In this document: positions 1 through 6,176 of the stretch, piece after piece
Layout of the letters: the number at the start of each line of letters is the position of its first letter
Numbering within the stretch: position 1 is the first letter of the stretch
DNA from: Alphaproteobacteria bacterium
Lineage (GTDB): Bacteria > Pseudomonadota > Alphaproteobacteria > Rhodobacterales > Rhodobacteraceae
Direction of reading: 5' to 3'
NCBI GenBank assembly: GCA_024277955.1
Contig: JAJRUE010000259.1
Span: 1 to 10,335 of the forward strand
Length of the DNA stretch: 10,335 nucleotides
Notes under the pieces: model-generated
Database searches by the model: none
What the model was told of the DNA's origin: nothing
What the model saw: only the letters and a program-made list of their open reading frames with translations
Made by a program: the position numbers and the translations under genes

Positions 1-602
1 ACCACCGGCGCGCCCGGCGTCCAGTTTTCCCGGGCGGTGGCCAGATCGGCCACGCCGGCGCCGGGCCAGTAGACGCCGGCGCGCAGCAAGGGCGCGGCAG
101 GGGGCGGTTTCTCGGTGCCTTCCAGCATGGCGCGGCTGTAGGCCAGAAAGGCGCGCGCGTTGGCGGCGCCGCCCTCGACCAGATAGGCCCAGAGCGCGTG
201 GTAATCCTCTTCGCTGACGGTGGAAAGGCGCAGCAGTTCCTCGTCGGGCTTGTCGTCGCCCGGCAGCGCGGCAAAGGGCACGCCGGCCTCGTGCAGGTGG
301 GCGGCGTATTGTTCGAAACCGTATTTCCAGTAGCCCGACCCGCCAAGGATGCGGGCGATGACCAGCCGGGACTTTTTCGCGCAGTTCGCGACATGCAGGT
401 CCACCGACATCGGGTGCATCAGGTGAGTCAGGTTGGCCAGCCGCAGCGTCGGCGGGTTGTCCATTTCCGCGCGCGCCTCGGACAGCGCCGCCAGTTCGGT
501 ATCGGCGGCCGAGATGAACACCACGTCCGCCGGGGTCTGGCCCAGATCGACCGGCTCGCGCCCGTCGTCGATGGCGCCGGGGGTGGCGGCGAGAAGATGC
601 AT
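1..602 (-). CDS. cobN: Cobaltochelatase large subunit CobN, N-terminal part (cut by window edge)
   Basis: CobN is the large subunit of the ATP-dependent cobaltochelatase (CobN-CobS-CobT), which inserts cobalt into hydrogenobyrinic acid a,c-diamide in aerobic cobalamin synthesis. Only the first 200 codons are present; the frame stays open to the left edge, and the full protein is normally over 1000 residues. The N-terminus reads MHLLAATPGAIDDG followed by DLGQTPADVVFISAADTEL, which fits the characteristic CobN opening. A later stretch, LTHLMHPMSVDLHV, is also typical of the family. The ATG at 600-602 follows a GGAG about 9 nt upstream, and no upstream in-frame start fits better. The gene is the last visible member of the riboswitch-led cbtB-cbtA-cobW-GNAT-cobN set, 64 nt after the acetyltransferase stop. 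Identification rests on the N-terminal signature and the context; the catalytic part is outside the window. Confidence 0.93.
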   Translation of the reverse strand, partial: MHLLAATPGAIDDGREPVDLGQTPADVVFISAADTELAALSEARAEMDNPPTLRLANLTHLMHPMSVDLHVANCAKKSRLVIARILGGSGYWKYGFEQYAAHLHEAGVPFAALPGDDKPDEELLRLSTVSEEDYHALWAYLVEGGAANARAFLAYSRAMLEGTEKPPPAAPLLRAGVYWPGAGVADLATARENWTPGAPV

Positions 603-631
603 CAGGCGTTGCTCCGTTGGCGCGGGCAGGA

Positions 632-664
632 GCCTCCGGCGGGAGTATTTGGGCAAAGAAGAAA
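632..664. repeat. Rhodobacteraceae-type intergenic motif
   Basis: The short gap between the GNAT stop and cobN contains the plus-strand words GCCTCCGGCGGGAG and GGAGTATTTGGGCAAAGAAG, which overlap. From memory, this GGAGTATTTnGGCAAAG word recurs in many Rhodobacteraceae intergenic regions, often just after stop codons; that statement is recollection, not a search. On the transcribed (minus) strand CTCC-CGCC-GGAG can form only a 4-bp hairpin, and no T-run follows, so it is not a convincing terminator. It occurs once in this window. Its role is unknown. Confidence 0.4.
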
Positions 665-666
665 CA

Positions 667-1119
667 TCAGAGCGCCTTTTCCATGAACAGGCTGGCCGGG
701 TGGGCCGTATAGGGGCCGAAGGGGCCGCGTTCGCTATAGCCCAGCGCGCGGTAGAGCGCCACGGCAGCCGCCAGGCGGGGGCCGGTTTCGAGGCGGATGA
801 CGCTGTGGCCGGCGGCGCGCGCGGCGTTTTCCAGATGCGCCATCAGGGCGCGGCCGGCGCCGGTGCCGCGGGCTTGCGGATGTACGAACAGGCGTTTGAC
901 CTCGGCGTAATCCCGGCAGTCGCGCAGCGCCACGCAGCCCAGCGCGGTATCGTTCTGGCGGGCGACGAAAAAGGTGATGTCGGGGCGGGCCAGTTCGTCG
1001 GCCGCGAAGGTAAAGCATTCATCGGCGGAATAGACCGCGCGCAGCGCCGCTTCGGAGCCCTCCCGCAGCGCCAGGCTGTCGGGCGCAAGCGGGTCTTCGG
1101 CGGCGATGGTCAGCGTCAT
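667..1119 (-). CDS. GNAT family N-acetyltransferase
   Basis: This is a 150-residue protein, the usual length for a single-domain GNAT acetyltransferase, which transfers the acetyl group of acetyl-CoA to an amine. The acetyl-CoA pyrophosphate-binding motif A is visible as VKRLFVHPQARGTGAGRAL (residues about 74-92; QARGTG at 82-87 matches Q/R-x-x-G-x-G/A). The motif B segment AVALYRALGYSERGPF (about 119-134) follows, with the conserved A-L-Y-R-A-L-G-Y. There is no signal peptide, so it should be cytoplasmic. The substrate cannot be read from the sequence. The ATG overlaps the cobW stop codon (ATGA, 1116-1119), which implies translational coupling and co-regulation by the upstream cobalamin riboswitch. 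Its place between cobW and cobN is odd, because no acetylation step is known in that part of the B12 pathway. It could be a passenger or could modify a metal or corrin handling protein; both are guesses. Confidence 0.9.
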   Translation of the reverse strand: MTLTIAAEDPLAPDSLALREGSEAALRAVYSADECFTFAADELARPDITFFVARQNDTALGCVALRDCRDYAEVKRLFVHPQARGTGAGRALMAHLENAARAAGHSVIRLETGPRLAAAVALYRALGYSERGPFGPYTAHPASLFMEKAL

Positions 1120-2153
1120 GCCTGCAGATCGGCGGTGATCGCGGCCCGGTCCAGCCCGGCCTGCCCGATCACCACCAGCCGGGTTTCGCGCGGCTCGTCC
1201 GCGCCAAACGGGCGGTCGAAGTAGTGGTCGACACGCGGGCCGACCGCCTGGATCGCCAGCCGCATCGGTTTGCCGTCCACCGCGGCAAAGCCCTTGAGCC
1301 GCAGGATCGAGTGGGCGCGGATCACCTCGGCCAGCCGGGCGGCAAAGGCGGCGGGGTCGGTGATGGTGGCGCGATCGACGGCGAAGCTTTCGAAATCGTC
1401 GTGGTCGTGGTCGTCGCCCTCGTGATGGTGGTGATGGGGGGCGTGGCGCTGGGCCATGTCGGCTTCGGCGCCCGCATCCAGCCCCAGCAGCACATCGACC
1501 GGCAGCCGGCCCATCGCGGTTTTCACCACCCGCACGCCCGCGCGCGCGTCGCTGGAGAGACGGGCGGCCAGCGCCTCGGCTTCGGCCTGGGTCAGCAGGT
1601 CGGTCTTGTTCACCACGATCATGTCGGCGGCGGCGATCTGGTCTTCGAACAGCTCGGACAGCGGGGTTTCATGGTCCAGCGTGTCATCGGCGGCGCGCTG
1701 GGCGTCCACCGCGGCGATGTCATGGGCGAACTGGCCGTCGGCGGCGGCGCGCCCGTCAATCACCGTCACCACCCCGTCAACCGTGACGCGGGTGCTGATC
1801 TCGGGCCAGTTGAAGGCGCTGACCAGCGGTTGCGGCAGGGCGAGGCCAGAGGTTTCGATGACGATATGTTCGGGCGGCTCGGGCCGGTCGAGCAGATTTT
1901 GCATGGTGGGGATGAAGTCATCGGCCACGGTGCAGCAGATGCAGCCGTTGGACAGTTCCATGATGTCGTCTTCGGCGCAGGCGGCATCAGTGCAGCCCTT
2001 GAGGATCTCTCCGTCCACGCCGAGATCGCCAAATTCGTTGATGATCAGCGCGATGCGCTTGCCGCCCGCGTTGGCCAGCAGGTGGCGGATCAGCGTGGTC
2101 TTGCCGCTGCCGAGAAAACCGGTGATGACGGTTGCGGGGATTTTTCGGGCCAT
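1116..2153 (-). CDS. cobW: CobW, G3E-family GTPase / metallochaperone of the B12 operon
   Basis: CobW belongs to the G3E P-loop GTPases (COG0523), which deliver metals to target proteins; CobW of the aerobic B12 pathway is thought to supply cobalt. From the chosen start (345 aa), the sequence shows the Walker A motif GFLGSGKT (12-19), the family metal motif CICC (71-74, within LSNGCICCTV), ETSGLALP (100-107), and the guanine-specificity motif NKTD (182-185). A His/Asp-rich linker (HAPHHHHHEGDDHDHDD, 237-253) and the CobW C-terminal domain (about 258-345) follow. The acidic, histidine-rich linker is a likely metal-binding loop. I chose the ATG at 2151-2153 because AGGA sits 7 nt before it; the in-frame ATG at 2169-2171 has no ribosome binding site. 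The gene follows cbtA by 83 nt, a gap with a strong hairpin, and overlaps the next gene by 4 nt. Confidence 0.95.
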   Translation of the reverse strand: MARKIPATVITGFLGSGKTTLIRHLLANAGGKRIALIINEFGDLGVDGEILKGCTDAACAEDDIMELSNGCICCTVADDFIPTMQNLLDRPEPPEHIVIETSGLALPQPLVSAFNWPEISTRVTVDGVVTVIDGRAAADGQFAHDIAAVDAQRAADDTLDHETPLSELFEDQIAAADMIVVNKTDLLTQAEAEALAARLSSDARAGVRVVKTAMGRLPVDVLLGLDAGAEADMAQRHAPHHHHHEGDDHDHDDFESFAVDRATITDPAAFAARLAEVIRAHSILRLKGFAAVDGKPMRLAIQAVGPRVDHYFDRPFGADEPRETRLVVIGQAGLDRAAITADLQA

Positions 2154-2190
2154 TTGGTTTCCTGTCGGCATTGGTCGGGGGGGGCGAGGG

Positions 2191-2217
2191 GCGGGCGCCG
2201 GAATGCCCGGCGCCCGC
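2191..2217 (-). other. Perfect GC hairpin between cbtA and cobW
   Basis: An 11-bp perfect inverted repeat (GCGGGCGCCGG at 2191-2201, CCGGCGCCCGC at 2207-2217) flanks a 5-nt loop in the 83-nt gap between cbtA and cobW. On the transcribed minus strand it is not followed by a T-run, so it does not look like a full intrinsic terminator. It may protect the 3' end of the cbtBA message, cause partial termination, or set different levels for transporter and cobW. These roles are inferred from position and stability only. Confidence 0.6.
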
Positions 2218-2236
2218 GGTCAGTTGGCGGGCCTGG

Positions 2237-2962
2237 TCAGGCGGCGCTGGTCTTGCGGTTCCAGAACCACGCGGCGGCGAGGCCGAGCGTCACCCAGGCG
2301 GCCATGGTTTCGGCCAGCGAGCGCGACACGAATTCGGCCGAAAGTTCCGGCGGAACGATGCCGGCGAACCCGTCGAGCTTTGGCGCGCCGATCACATGGG
2401 GCGCGATCACCAGCACCGCGCCGGCTGCGATCAGCACCGGCGTGCGACCATAGGCGAAAAGCGCCAGCGCGCTGGCCGAAGCAACCACGGTGAACAGCCA
2501 CCAGAGCTGGCGCGCGCCAAGGTCGGCGGCGGGAATGCCGGGCAGTTCCGGGGGCAGGCCGATGCCGGGCAGCAGGTTCACGCTGGCAAAGCCCGCGACC
2601 CCCCAAAGCAGCCCGGTTTGCAGGGTGATGCGATGGCCGGAACGGGCCGCGATGGCCAGCCCCGCGACAAGCAGCAGCGCCCAGCCCACGTAGGAAATGA
2701 ACACCGCCGAAAACGCCAGGGCGAATCGCGAAAACAGGCCCTGGTCCGGCTCTTCGGCGGGGTGCTCGGCGACACCGGTGAGTGCGGTTTCAGCGTGGGC
2801 CACGGGTTCCGGCGCGCCGCCGGCAAAGTGGACCTTGGCGCCGCTTTCATAGTCCTCGGCTTCGAGGATCAACGATTCGACAAAGGTGAATTGCAGCAGG
2901 ACGGCAATCAGCCCCGCCAGCAAACCAGCGAACAACGCGCTGGTGAACAATCTTGTCGTCAT
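2237..2962 (-). CDS. cbtA: CbtA family cobalt transporter subunit
   Basis: CbtA is the predicted membrane subunit of the CbtAB cobalt transporter found downstream of B12 riboswitches in alphaproteobacteria and pseudomonads. The 241-residue protein has the expected length and starts MTTRLFTSALFAGLLAGL, a first membrane span (about 6-28). Further hydrophobic segments lie near 81-106, 116-134, 153-171, 175-192 and 215-236. A polar loop with several histidines (residues 45-67: H45, H56, H67) follows the first span and could contact metal. The ATG lies 3 nt after the cbtB stop, without a strong ribosome binding site of its own, so translation is probably coupled to cbtB. Function is assigned from family resemblance and the riboswitch-cbtB-cbtA-cobW order; transport by this pair is inferred rather than shown for this protein. 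Confidence 0.9.
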   Translation of the reverse strand: MTTRLFTSALFAGLLAGLIAVLLQFTFVESLILEAEDYESGAKVHFAGGAPEPVAHAETALTGVAEHPAEEPDQGLFSRFALAFSAVFISYVGWALLLVAGLAIAARSGHRITLQTGLLWGVAGFASVNLLPGIGLPPELPGIPAADLGARQLWWLFTVVASASALALFAYGRTPVLIAAGAVLVIAPHVIGAPKLDGFAGIVPPELSAEFVSRSLAETMAAWVTLGLAAAWFWNRKTSAA

Positions 2963-2965
2963 GGG

Positions 2966-3142
2966 TCAGTGGCAGGGCACGGCCAGCGCGTGACGCGCAT
3001 CGTGGGCTGCGTCGTGCAGCACGCTTGCGCCGGCGAAATTGGCGAAGAATACCAGCGTGATCCCGGCCAGCGCCGCCAGCATGATCGGTGCAAGACCAGA
3101 GGAATGCGCGGCCTGGTCGTGGGTCTGGGTAGCGGTCGTCAT
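2966..3142 (-). CDS. cbtB: CbtB, small cobalt transporter subunit
   Basis: This 58-residue protein matches the CbtB type: a short polar N-terminus (MTTATQTHDQAAH), one hydrophobic span (about 17-40, including MLAALAGITLVFFANF), and a histidine-rich tail HDAAHDARHALAVPCH ending in the family-typical P-C-H. The tail histidines and cysteine are the likely metal ligands. AGGAG sits 8 nt before the ATG at 3140-3142. The gene is the first in the operon, about 50 nt downstream of the cobalamin riboswitch, so it should be expressed when B12 is scarce. Its stop is 3 nt before cbtA. Small size, the tail motif and the context together make the call secure. Confidence 0.93.
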   Translation of the reverse strand: MTTATQTHDQAAHSSGLAPIMLAALAGITLVFFANFAGASVLHDAAHDARHALAVPCH

Positions 3143-3159
3143 ATACGTTTCTCCTGTTT

Positions 3160-3177
3160 CCCGTCACACCCGACGGG
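3160..3177 (-). promoter_or_regulatory. Hairpin between riboswitch and cbtB ribosome binding site (possible expression platform)
   Basis: On the minus strand CCCGTC (3177-3172) can pair with GACGGG (3165-3160) around the 6-nt loop GGGTGT. The ribosome binding site AGGAG begins only a few bases further on. No T-run follows, so transcription termination is unlikely. The element could affect access to the cbtB ribosome binding site and so be part of the riboswitch output. That is inference from position. Confidence 0.45.
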
Positions 3178-3192
3178 GGGTTTTAGGTTTCA

Positions 3193-3383
3193 CGCATGGC
3201 TGGTCTCCTGGCTTGCGGGTCGATGCGCGTCGTCGCCTTCCCGGTTTCCCAGTGGCTGGTTGACGAAACGCTCACCGCTTACAGTCGCGGGGGCGGCTGT
3301 GGCCTTGGGCCCCGGATTGGGTCGCCCGCACCACATTCCCATATGCTCCCCCATGCTTGGCATGTTGGGTGGGGAACCATGCG
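3193..3383 (-). ncRNA. Cobalamin (B12) riboswitch, AdoCbl class
   Basis: The leader of cbtB contains the conserved landmarks of a cobalamin riboswitch in the right order on the minus strand. These are GGTTCCCC (about 3378-3371), GAGCATA and GGGAATGTGGTGCGG, CGCGACTGTAAGCGG (3289-3275), GCCACTGGG (3256-3248), ACCGGGAAGGCG, and the B12 box AGCCAGGAGACCAGCC (3213-3198). The closing stem P1 is a 7-bp pairing of CGCATGG (minus 3383-3377) with CCATGCG (minus 3199-3193), which sets the borders at about 191 nt. Cobalamin binding normally represses the downstream genes, here cobalt uptake and B12 synthesis. The mode of control (translation rather than termination) is suggested by the lack of a terminator before cbtB. 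Confidence 0.96.
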
Positions 3384-3389
3384 AGGTCC

Positions 3390-3418
3390 ATTTCGCGCAC
3401 AACAGTGTCTGCGGTCAA
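3390..3418 (-). promoter_or_regulatory. Candidate sigma-70-type promoter of the cobalt/B12 operon
   Basis: On the minus strand TTGACC (3418-3413) is a good -35 element. A 17-nt spacer and the weaker -10 CGAAAT (3395-3390) follow. Transcription would start at about 3383-3384, exactly the first base pair of riboswitch stem P1. The agreement between predicted start and RNA border is the main support; the -10 matches the consensus at only three positions. Confidence 0.5.
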
Positions 3419-3510
3419 GGGGGTTTGCGCCGGCCCGGGGGCGGTTTGCGACTTGGGCCGGGCCGCATGGCATGGGGCAATCGGTGGCCGAGGCGGGCCT
3501 GGCGGACAGC

Positions 3511-3550
3511 AAAAAGGGGCGGATGCGCGTGTTGGTGCGCATCCCGCCCC
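3511..3550 (-). terminator. Intrinsic terminator of the 46-aa membrane protein gene
   Basis: Read on the minus strand, GGGGCGGGATGCGC (3550-3537), an 8-nt loop (3536-3529) and GCGCATCCGCCCC (3528-3516) form a long GC-rich stem with one bulged base, followed at once by TTTTT (3515-3511). This is a textbook Rho-independent terminator. It lies 55 nt after the stop of the small gene at 3605-3745 and would stop its transcript before the cobalt/B12 promoter, insulating the two units. Confidence 0.88.
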
Positions 3551-3604
3551 GGGGGAACTCGTCAGGAATTCGGCTGTGTTCCGGTTGTGGGGCGGCCCCG
3601 GTGG

Positions 3605-3745
3605 TCAGCCCTGGGTGCCGTCTTCTTCGCGCCGGCGGGCGGTGCGCGACATCAGCATGCTCATCAGCGCGATGCCGCAAAGAATGGCCGATGTCGCGAT
3701 CAGCATGTCGCTGTTGGCAACGACCCAATTGGTAAAGGTATCCAT
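3605..3745 (-). CDS. Small single-span membrane protein, unknown function
   Basis: This 46-residue protein (MDTFTNWVVANSDMLIATSAILCG...) was not recognised. It has a polar N-terminus, one hydrophobic segment (about 13-33), and a basic then acidic tail (SRTARRREEDGTQG). By the positive-inside rule the arginine-rich C-terminus should face the cytoplasm and the short N-terminus the periplasm. Support for a real gene is strong for its size: GAGGAG stands 7 nt before the ATG at 3743-3745, and an intrinsic terminator follows the stop. It therefore looks like a single-gene transcription unit, divergent from smc. The same frame is open far upstream, antisense to smc, but that extension has no coding character. 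It could be a small regulator of a membrane complex or an accessory subunit; nothing in the sequence decides this. Confidence 0.75.
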   Translation of the reverse strand: MDTFTNWVVANSDMLIATSAILCGIALMSMLMSRTARRREEDGTQG

Positions 3746-4007
3746 GATCTGCTCCTCATGAGAGAGTTTCCAATTCGGCAACAATACCGGCGGATTGTGT
3801 CCAGTTTTGGTCAAATTACCGACATTAAGGCGGCGGTCAGGCGCAGCGATGCCGCCGGGGAAAAACGCGGCAATCGGCGCTGCCTTGCCATATCTTGTGG
3901 ATAAGTTCCCCATTGCGGCCACATGCAGCGGATCGACGTTGACTCGCAGGGCGCGGGGCAAGACAATCGCACAACAACAGGAATCAACCCCACGAGGCCC
4001 CAGAGCA
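3746..4007. other. Divergent intergenic region between the small membrane gene and smc
   Basis: These 262 bp separate two diverging genes and are less GC-rich than the coding flanks. They hold the ribosome binding site of the small gene, a DnaA-box 9-mer (3896-3904), and the near-palindrome TTTGGTCAAA (about 3814-3823). On the minus strand TTGACC overlaps that palindrome and could be a -35 element for the small gene, but no fitting -10 is evident. A weak GAGG (3994-3997) precedes the smc GTG. I could not define a convincing smc promoter. Confidence 0.5.
3896..3904 (-). promoter_or_regulatory. Perfect DnaA-box 9-mer upstream of smc
   Basis: The minus strand reads TTATCCACA, identical to the strongest E. 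coli DnaA box (R1 type). It lies 103 nt before the proposed smc start codon. A perfect A/T-rich 9-mer is unexpected by chance in about 10 kb of GC-rich DNA, but it is a single box and DnaA binding is unproven. Confidence 0.4.
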
Positions 4008-6095
4008 GTGCGCCTAACCAAGCTTCGCCTCAATGGCTTCAAAAGCTTTGTCGATCCTACCGACCTGATCATCGCCGATGGTCTGACCGGGGTGGTCGGC
4101 CCGAACGGCTGTGGCAAGTCCAACCTGCTGGAAGCGATGCGCTGGGTGATGGGCGAGAACCGCCCCAAGGCGATGCGCGGCGGCGGGATGGAAGACGTGA
4201 TCTTTGCCGGCGCCGCCACCCGCCCGGCGCGCAACTTTGCCGAAGTGGCGCTGTTCATCGACAATTCCGACCGGCTGGCGCCCGCCGCCTTCAACGACAG
4301 CGACTTGCTGGAAATCACCCGCCGGATCACCCGCGACGCCGGGTCGGCCTACAAGGTGAACGCCAAGGACGTGCGGGCGCGCGATGTGCAGATGCTGTTT
4401 GCCGATGCCTCGACCGGGGCGCACAGCCCGGCGCTGGTGCGTCAGGGCCAGATCGCCGAGCTGATCAACGCCCGGCCCAAGGCGCGCCGCCGTATTCTGG
4501 AAGAAGCCGCCGGGATTTCCGGCCTGTACCAGCGCCGCCACGAAGCGGAACTGAAGCTGAAGGGCGCCGAAAGCAATCTTGAACGGGTCGATGACGTGAT
4601 CGAACAGCTGGCTAACCAGTTGGCGCAACTGGCGCGCCAGGCCCGGCAGGCGGCCCGCTACCGGGCCATCGGCGAAGACCTGCGCCGCTCGGAAGGGTTG
4701 CTGCTGTATCGCCGCTGGAAAGAGGCCGACCAGGCCCGCGCTGAAGCCGAAGACCGGCTGCGCGCGGCGGTGGCGGCGGCGGCGGTGGCCGAACGCGCCG
4801 CGCTCGAAGCGGGCAAGCAGCGCGAAGCCTGCGACAGCGCCCTGCCGCCGTTGCGCGAAGAAGAAGCGATCGCCGGCGCGGTGCTGCAGCGGTTGCAGGT
4901 GCAGCGCGACACGCTTGCGGATCAGGAAACGCGGGCGCTGGCGGCGATCGAAACCCTGAGCGCGCGCATCGAACAGCTGGCCCGCGACAAGGAGCGCGAA
5001 CAGGCGCTGAACCAGGACGCGGGCGAAACCATCGAACGCCTCGAATGGGAAGCGCGCGAACTGGCCAAGGCGGCCGAGGGCCACGATGCGCGCCTGGAAG
5101 CGGCTGCGGCCGAGGCGCGCGATGCGGCGGCGGTGCTGCAGGAACGCGAAGAACGGCTGAGCGAGCTGACCGAAGACGTGGCCCGCCTGTCGGCGCGGTT
5201 CCAGTCGGCGCAGCGGCTGCTGGAAGATTCCCGCAAGACGCTTGCGCGCGCCGAAACCGATGCCGCCCGCGCCCGCGAAGCGGTGGAACAATCCCAGGCG
5301 GCGCTGGCCCGCGCGGGCGCCGATTTCGACAGCGCCACCAAGGCCCAGGCCGCGGCGCAGCAAGCATCCGAACAGGCCGAAGCGGCGCTGCTGGCCGCCG
5401 ATCAGGCGCGTTCGGACGCCCAGGCCCGCGAAGCCGACGCCCGCGCCGCCCGGTCGGAAGCCGAAGGCGAGGTCAGCGCGCTGCAGGCGGAAGTCGCCGC
5501 ACTCGCCCGGCTGGTGGACCGCGACACCGCCGAAGGGGGCCAGGTGCTGGACACGCTGCGGGTCGAACCGGGCTACGAAAAGGCGCTGGGCGCGGCGCTG
5601 GCCGACGATCTGCGCGCACCAGCGGTCGAGGGCGACGCGGCCTCGGGGTGGGTGGCGCTGCCGGGCTACGGCGCGCCGCAGGTGCTGCCCGCCGGGGTGG
5701 CGGCGCTGTCCAACCACGTCACCGTGCCAGAGGTTCTGGCCCGGCGCATGGCCCAGGTCGGCCTGGTCGATGCCGCCGACGGCGCGCGGTTGCAGGCCGA
5801 TCTGCTGCCGGGGCAACGGCTGGTCAGCCTTCAAGGCGATCTGTGGCGCTGGGACGGGTTCCGGGCCGGCGCCGAAGACGCGCCAAGCGCCGCGGCGCGC
5901 CGGCTGGAACAGCTGAACCGGCTGCAGGAACTGAAACAGGATCTGGAAGAAGCCTCGGCCCGCGCCCAGGGGGCGGTTCAGGCGCATGAGCTGTTGAAAA
6001 AGCGGCTGGTCGATCTGACCGAGGCCGACCGCGCCGCCCGCGAAGCCCGGCGCGACGCCGACCGGGCGATGACCGAAGCCAGCCGGGCGCTGTAG
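4008..6095 (+). CDS. smc: SMC N-terminal fragment (Walker A head, coiled coil, hinge)
   Basis: As the sequence stands, translation from GTG 4008 ends after 695 residues. This part contains the N-terminal head with Walker A GPNGCGKS (31-38), then IFAGAATRPARNFAEV and the conserved RQGQIAEL...RRRILEEAAGI stretch (145-170) that leads into the arm. The first coiled coil covers about 175-500 and is very rich in Ala, Glu, Arg and Gln. The globular hinge lies at about 500-625. The start of the returning coiled coil, from about 630, is cut at residue 695. It lacks the signature motif and Walker B, so it cannot form an ATPase head alone. It could still dimerise through the hinge. Confidence 0.8.
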   Translation: MRLTKLRLNGFKSFVDPTDLIIADGLTGVVGPNGCGKSNLLEAMRWVMGENRPKAMRGGGMEDVIFAGAATRPARNFAEVALFIDNSDRLAPAAFNDSDLLEITRRITRDAGSAYKVNAKDVRARDVQMLFADASTGAHSPALVRQGQIAELINARPKARRRILEEAAGISGLYQRRHEAELKLKGAESNLERVDDVIEQLANQLAQLARQARQAARYRAIGEDLRRSEGLLLYRRWKEADQARAEAEDRLRAAVAAAAVAERAALEAGKQREACDSALPPLREEEAIAGAVLQRLQVQRDTLADQETRALAAIETLSARIEQLARDKEREQALNQDAGETIERLEWEARELAKAAEGHDARLEAAAAEARDAAAVLQEREERLSELTEDVARLSARFQSAQRLLEDSRKTLARAETDAARAREAVEQSQAALARAGADFDSATKAQAAAQQASEQAEAALLAADQARSDAQAREADARAARSEAEGEVSALQAEVAALARLVDRDTAEGGQVLDTLRVEPGYEKALGAALADDLRAPAVEGDAASGWVALPGYGAPQVLPAGVAALSNHVTVPEVLARRMAQVGLVDAADGARLQADLLPGQRLVSLQGDLWRWDGFRAGAEDAPSAAARRLEQLNRLQELKQDLEEASARAQGAVQAHELLKKRLVDLTEADRAAREARRDADRAMTEASRAL
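6093..6095 (+). other. In-frame amber stop inside smc
   Basis: The context is ...GCC GGG GCG CTG-type codons, with residues EASRAL, then TAG, then RAEAERN. It falls in the second coiled coil, about 70 residues after the hinge, at codon 696 of an otherwise intact 1151-codon frame. The codon registers before and after are identical, which rules out an indel as the cause. Confidence 0.95.
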
Positions 6096-6176
6096 CGCGC
6101 CGAGGCCGAGCGCAACATTGCCGCCGGCAAGCTCGAATCACTGACGCTGGCGGTGGCGCGCCACGAAGAAGAAGCG

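Noticed and set aside
1381..1450. Repetitive GTGGTCGTGGTCGTCG-like sequence as a DNA repeat
   Set aside because: It is the reverse complement of the His/Asp codons in the CobW metal-binding linker.
2154..2171. ATG at 2171 as the cobW start
   Set aside because: It has no ribosome binding site, whereas the ATG at 2153 follows AGGAAA and gives the standard MARKIPATVITGFLGSGKT start.
1224..3904. Long plus-strand open frames opposite cobW, cbtA and cbtB
   Set aside because: They are antisense shadows of well-identified genes and run through the riboswitch and terminator, with Gly/Arg/Gln-rich composition and no family signature.
3795..4007. Upstream in-frame GTG extension of smc
   Set aside because: The extra 71 residues do not match the SMC N-terminus, which begins at RLTKLRLNGF; the segment covers the DnaA-box region and has no coding character.
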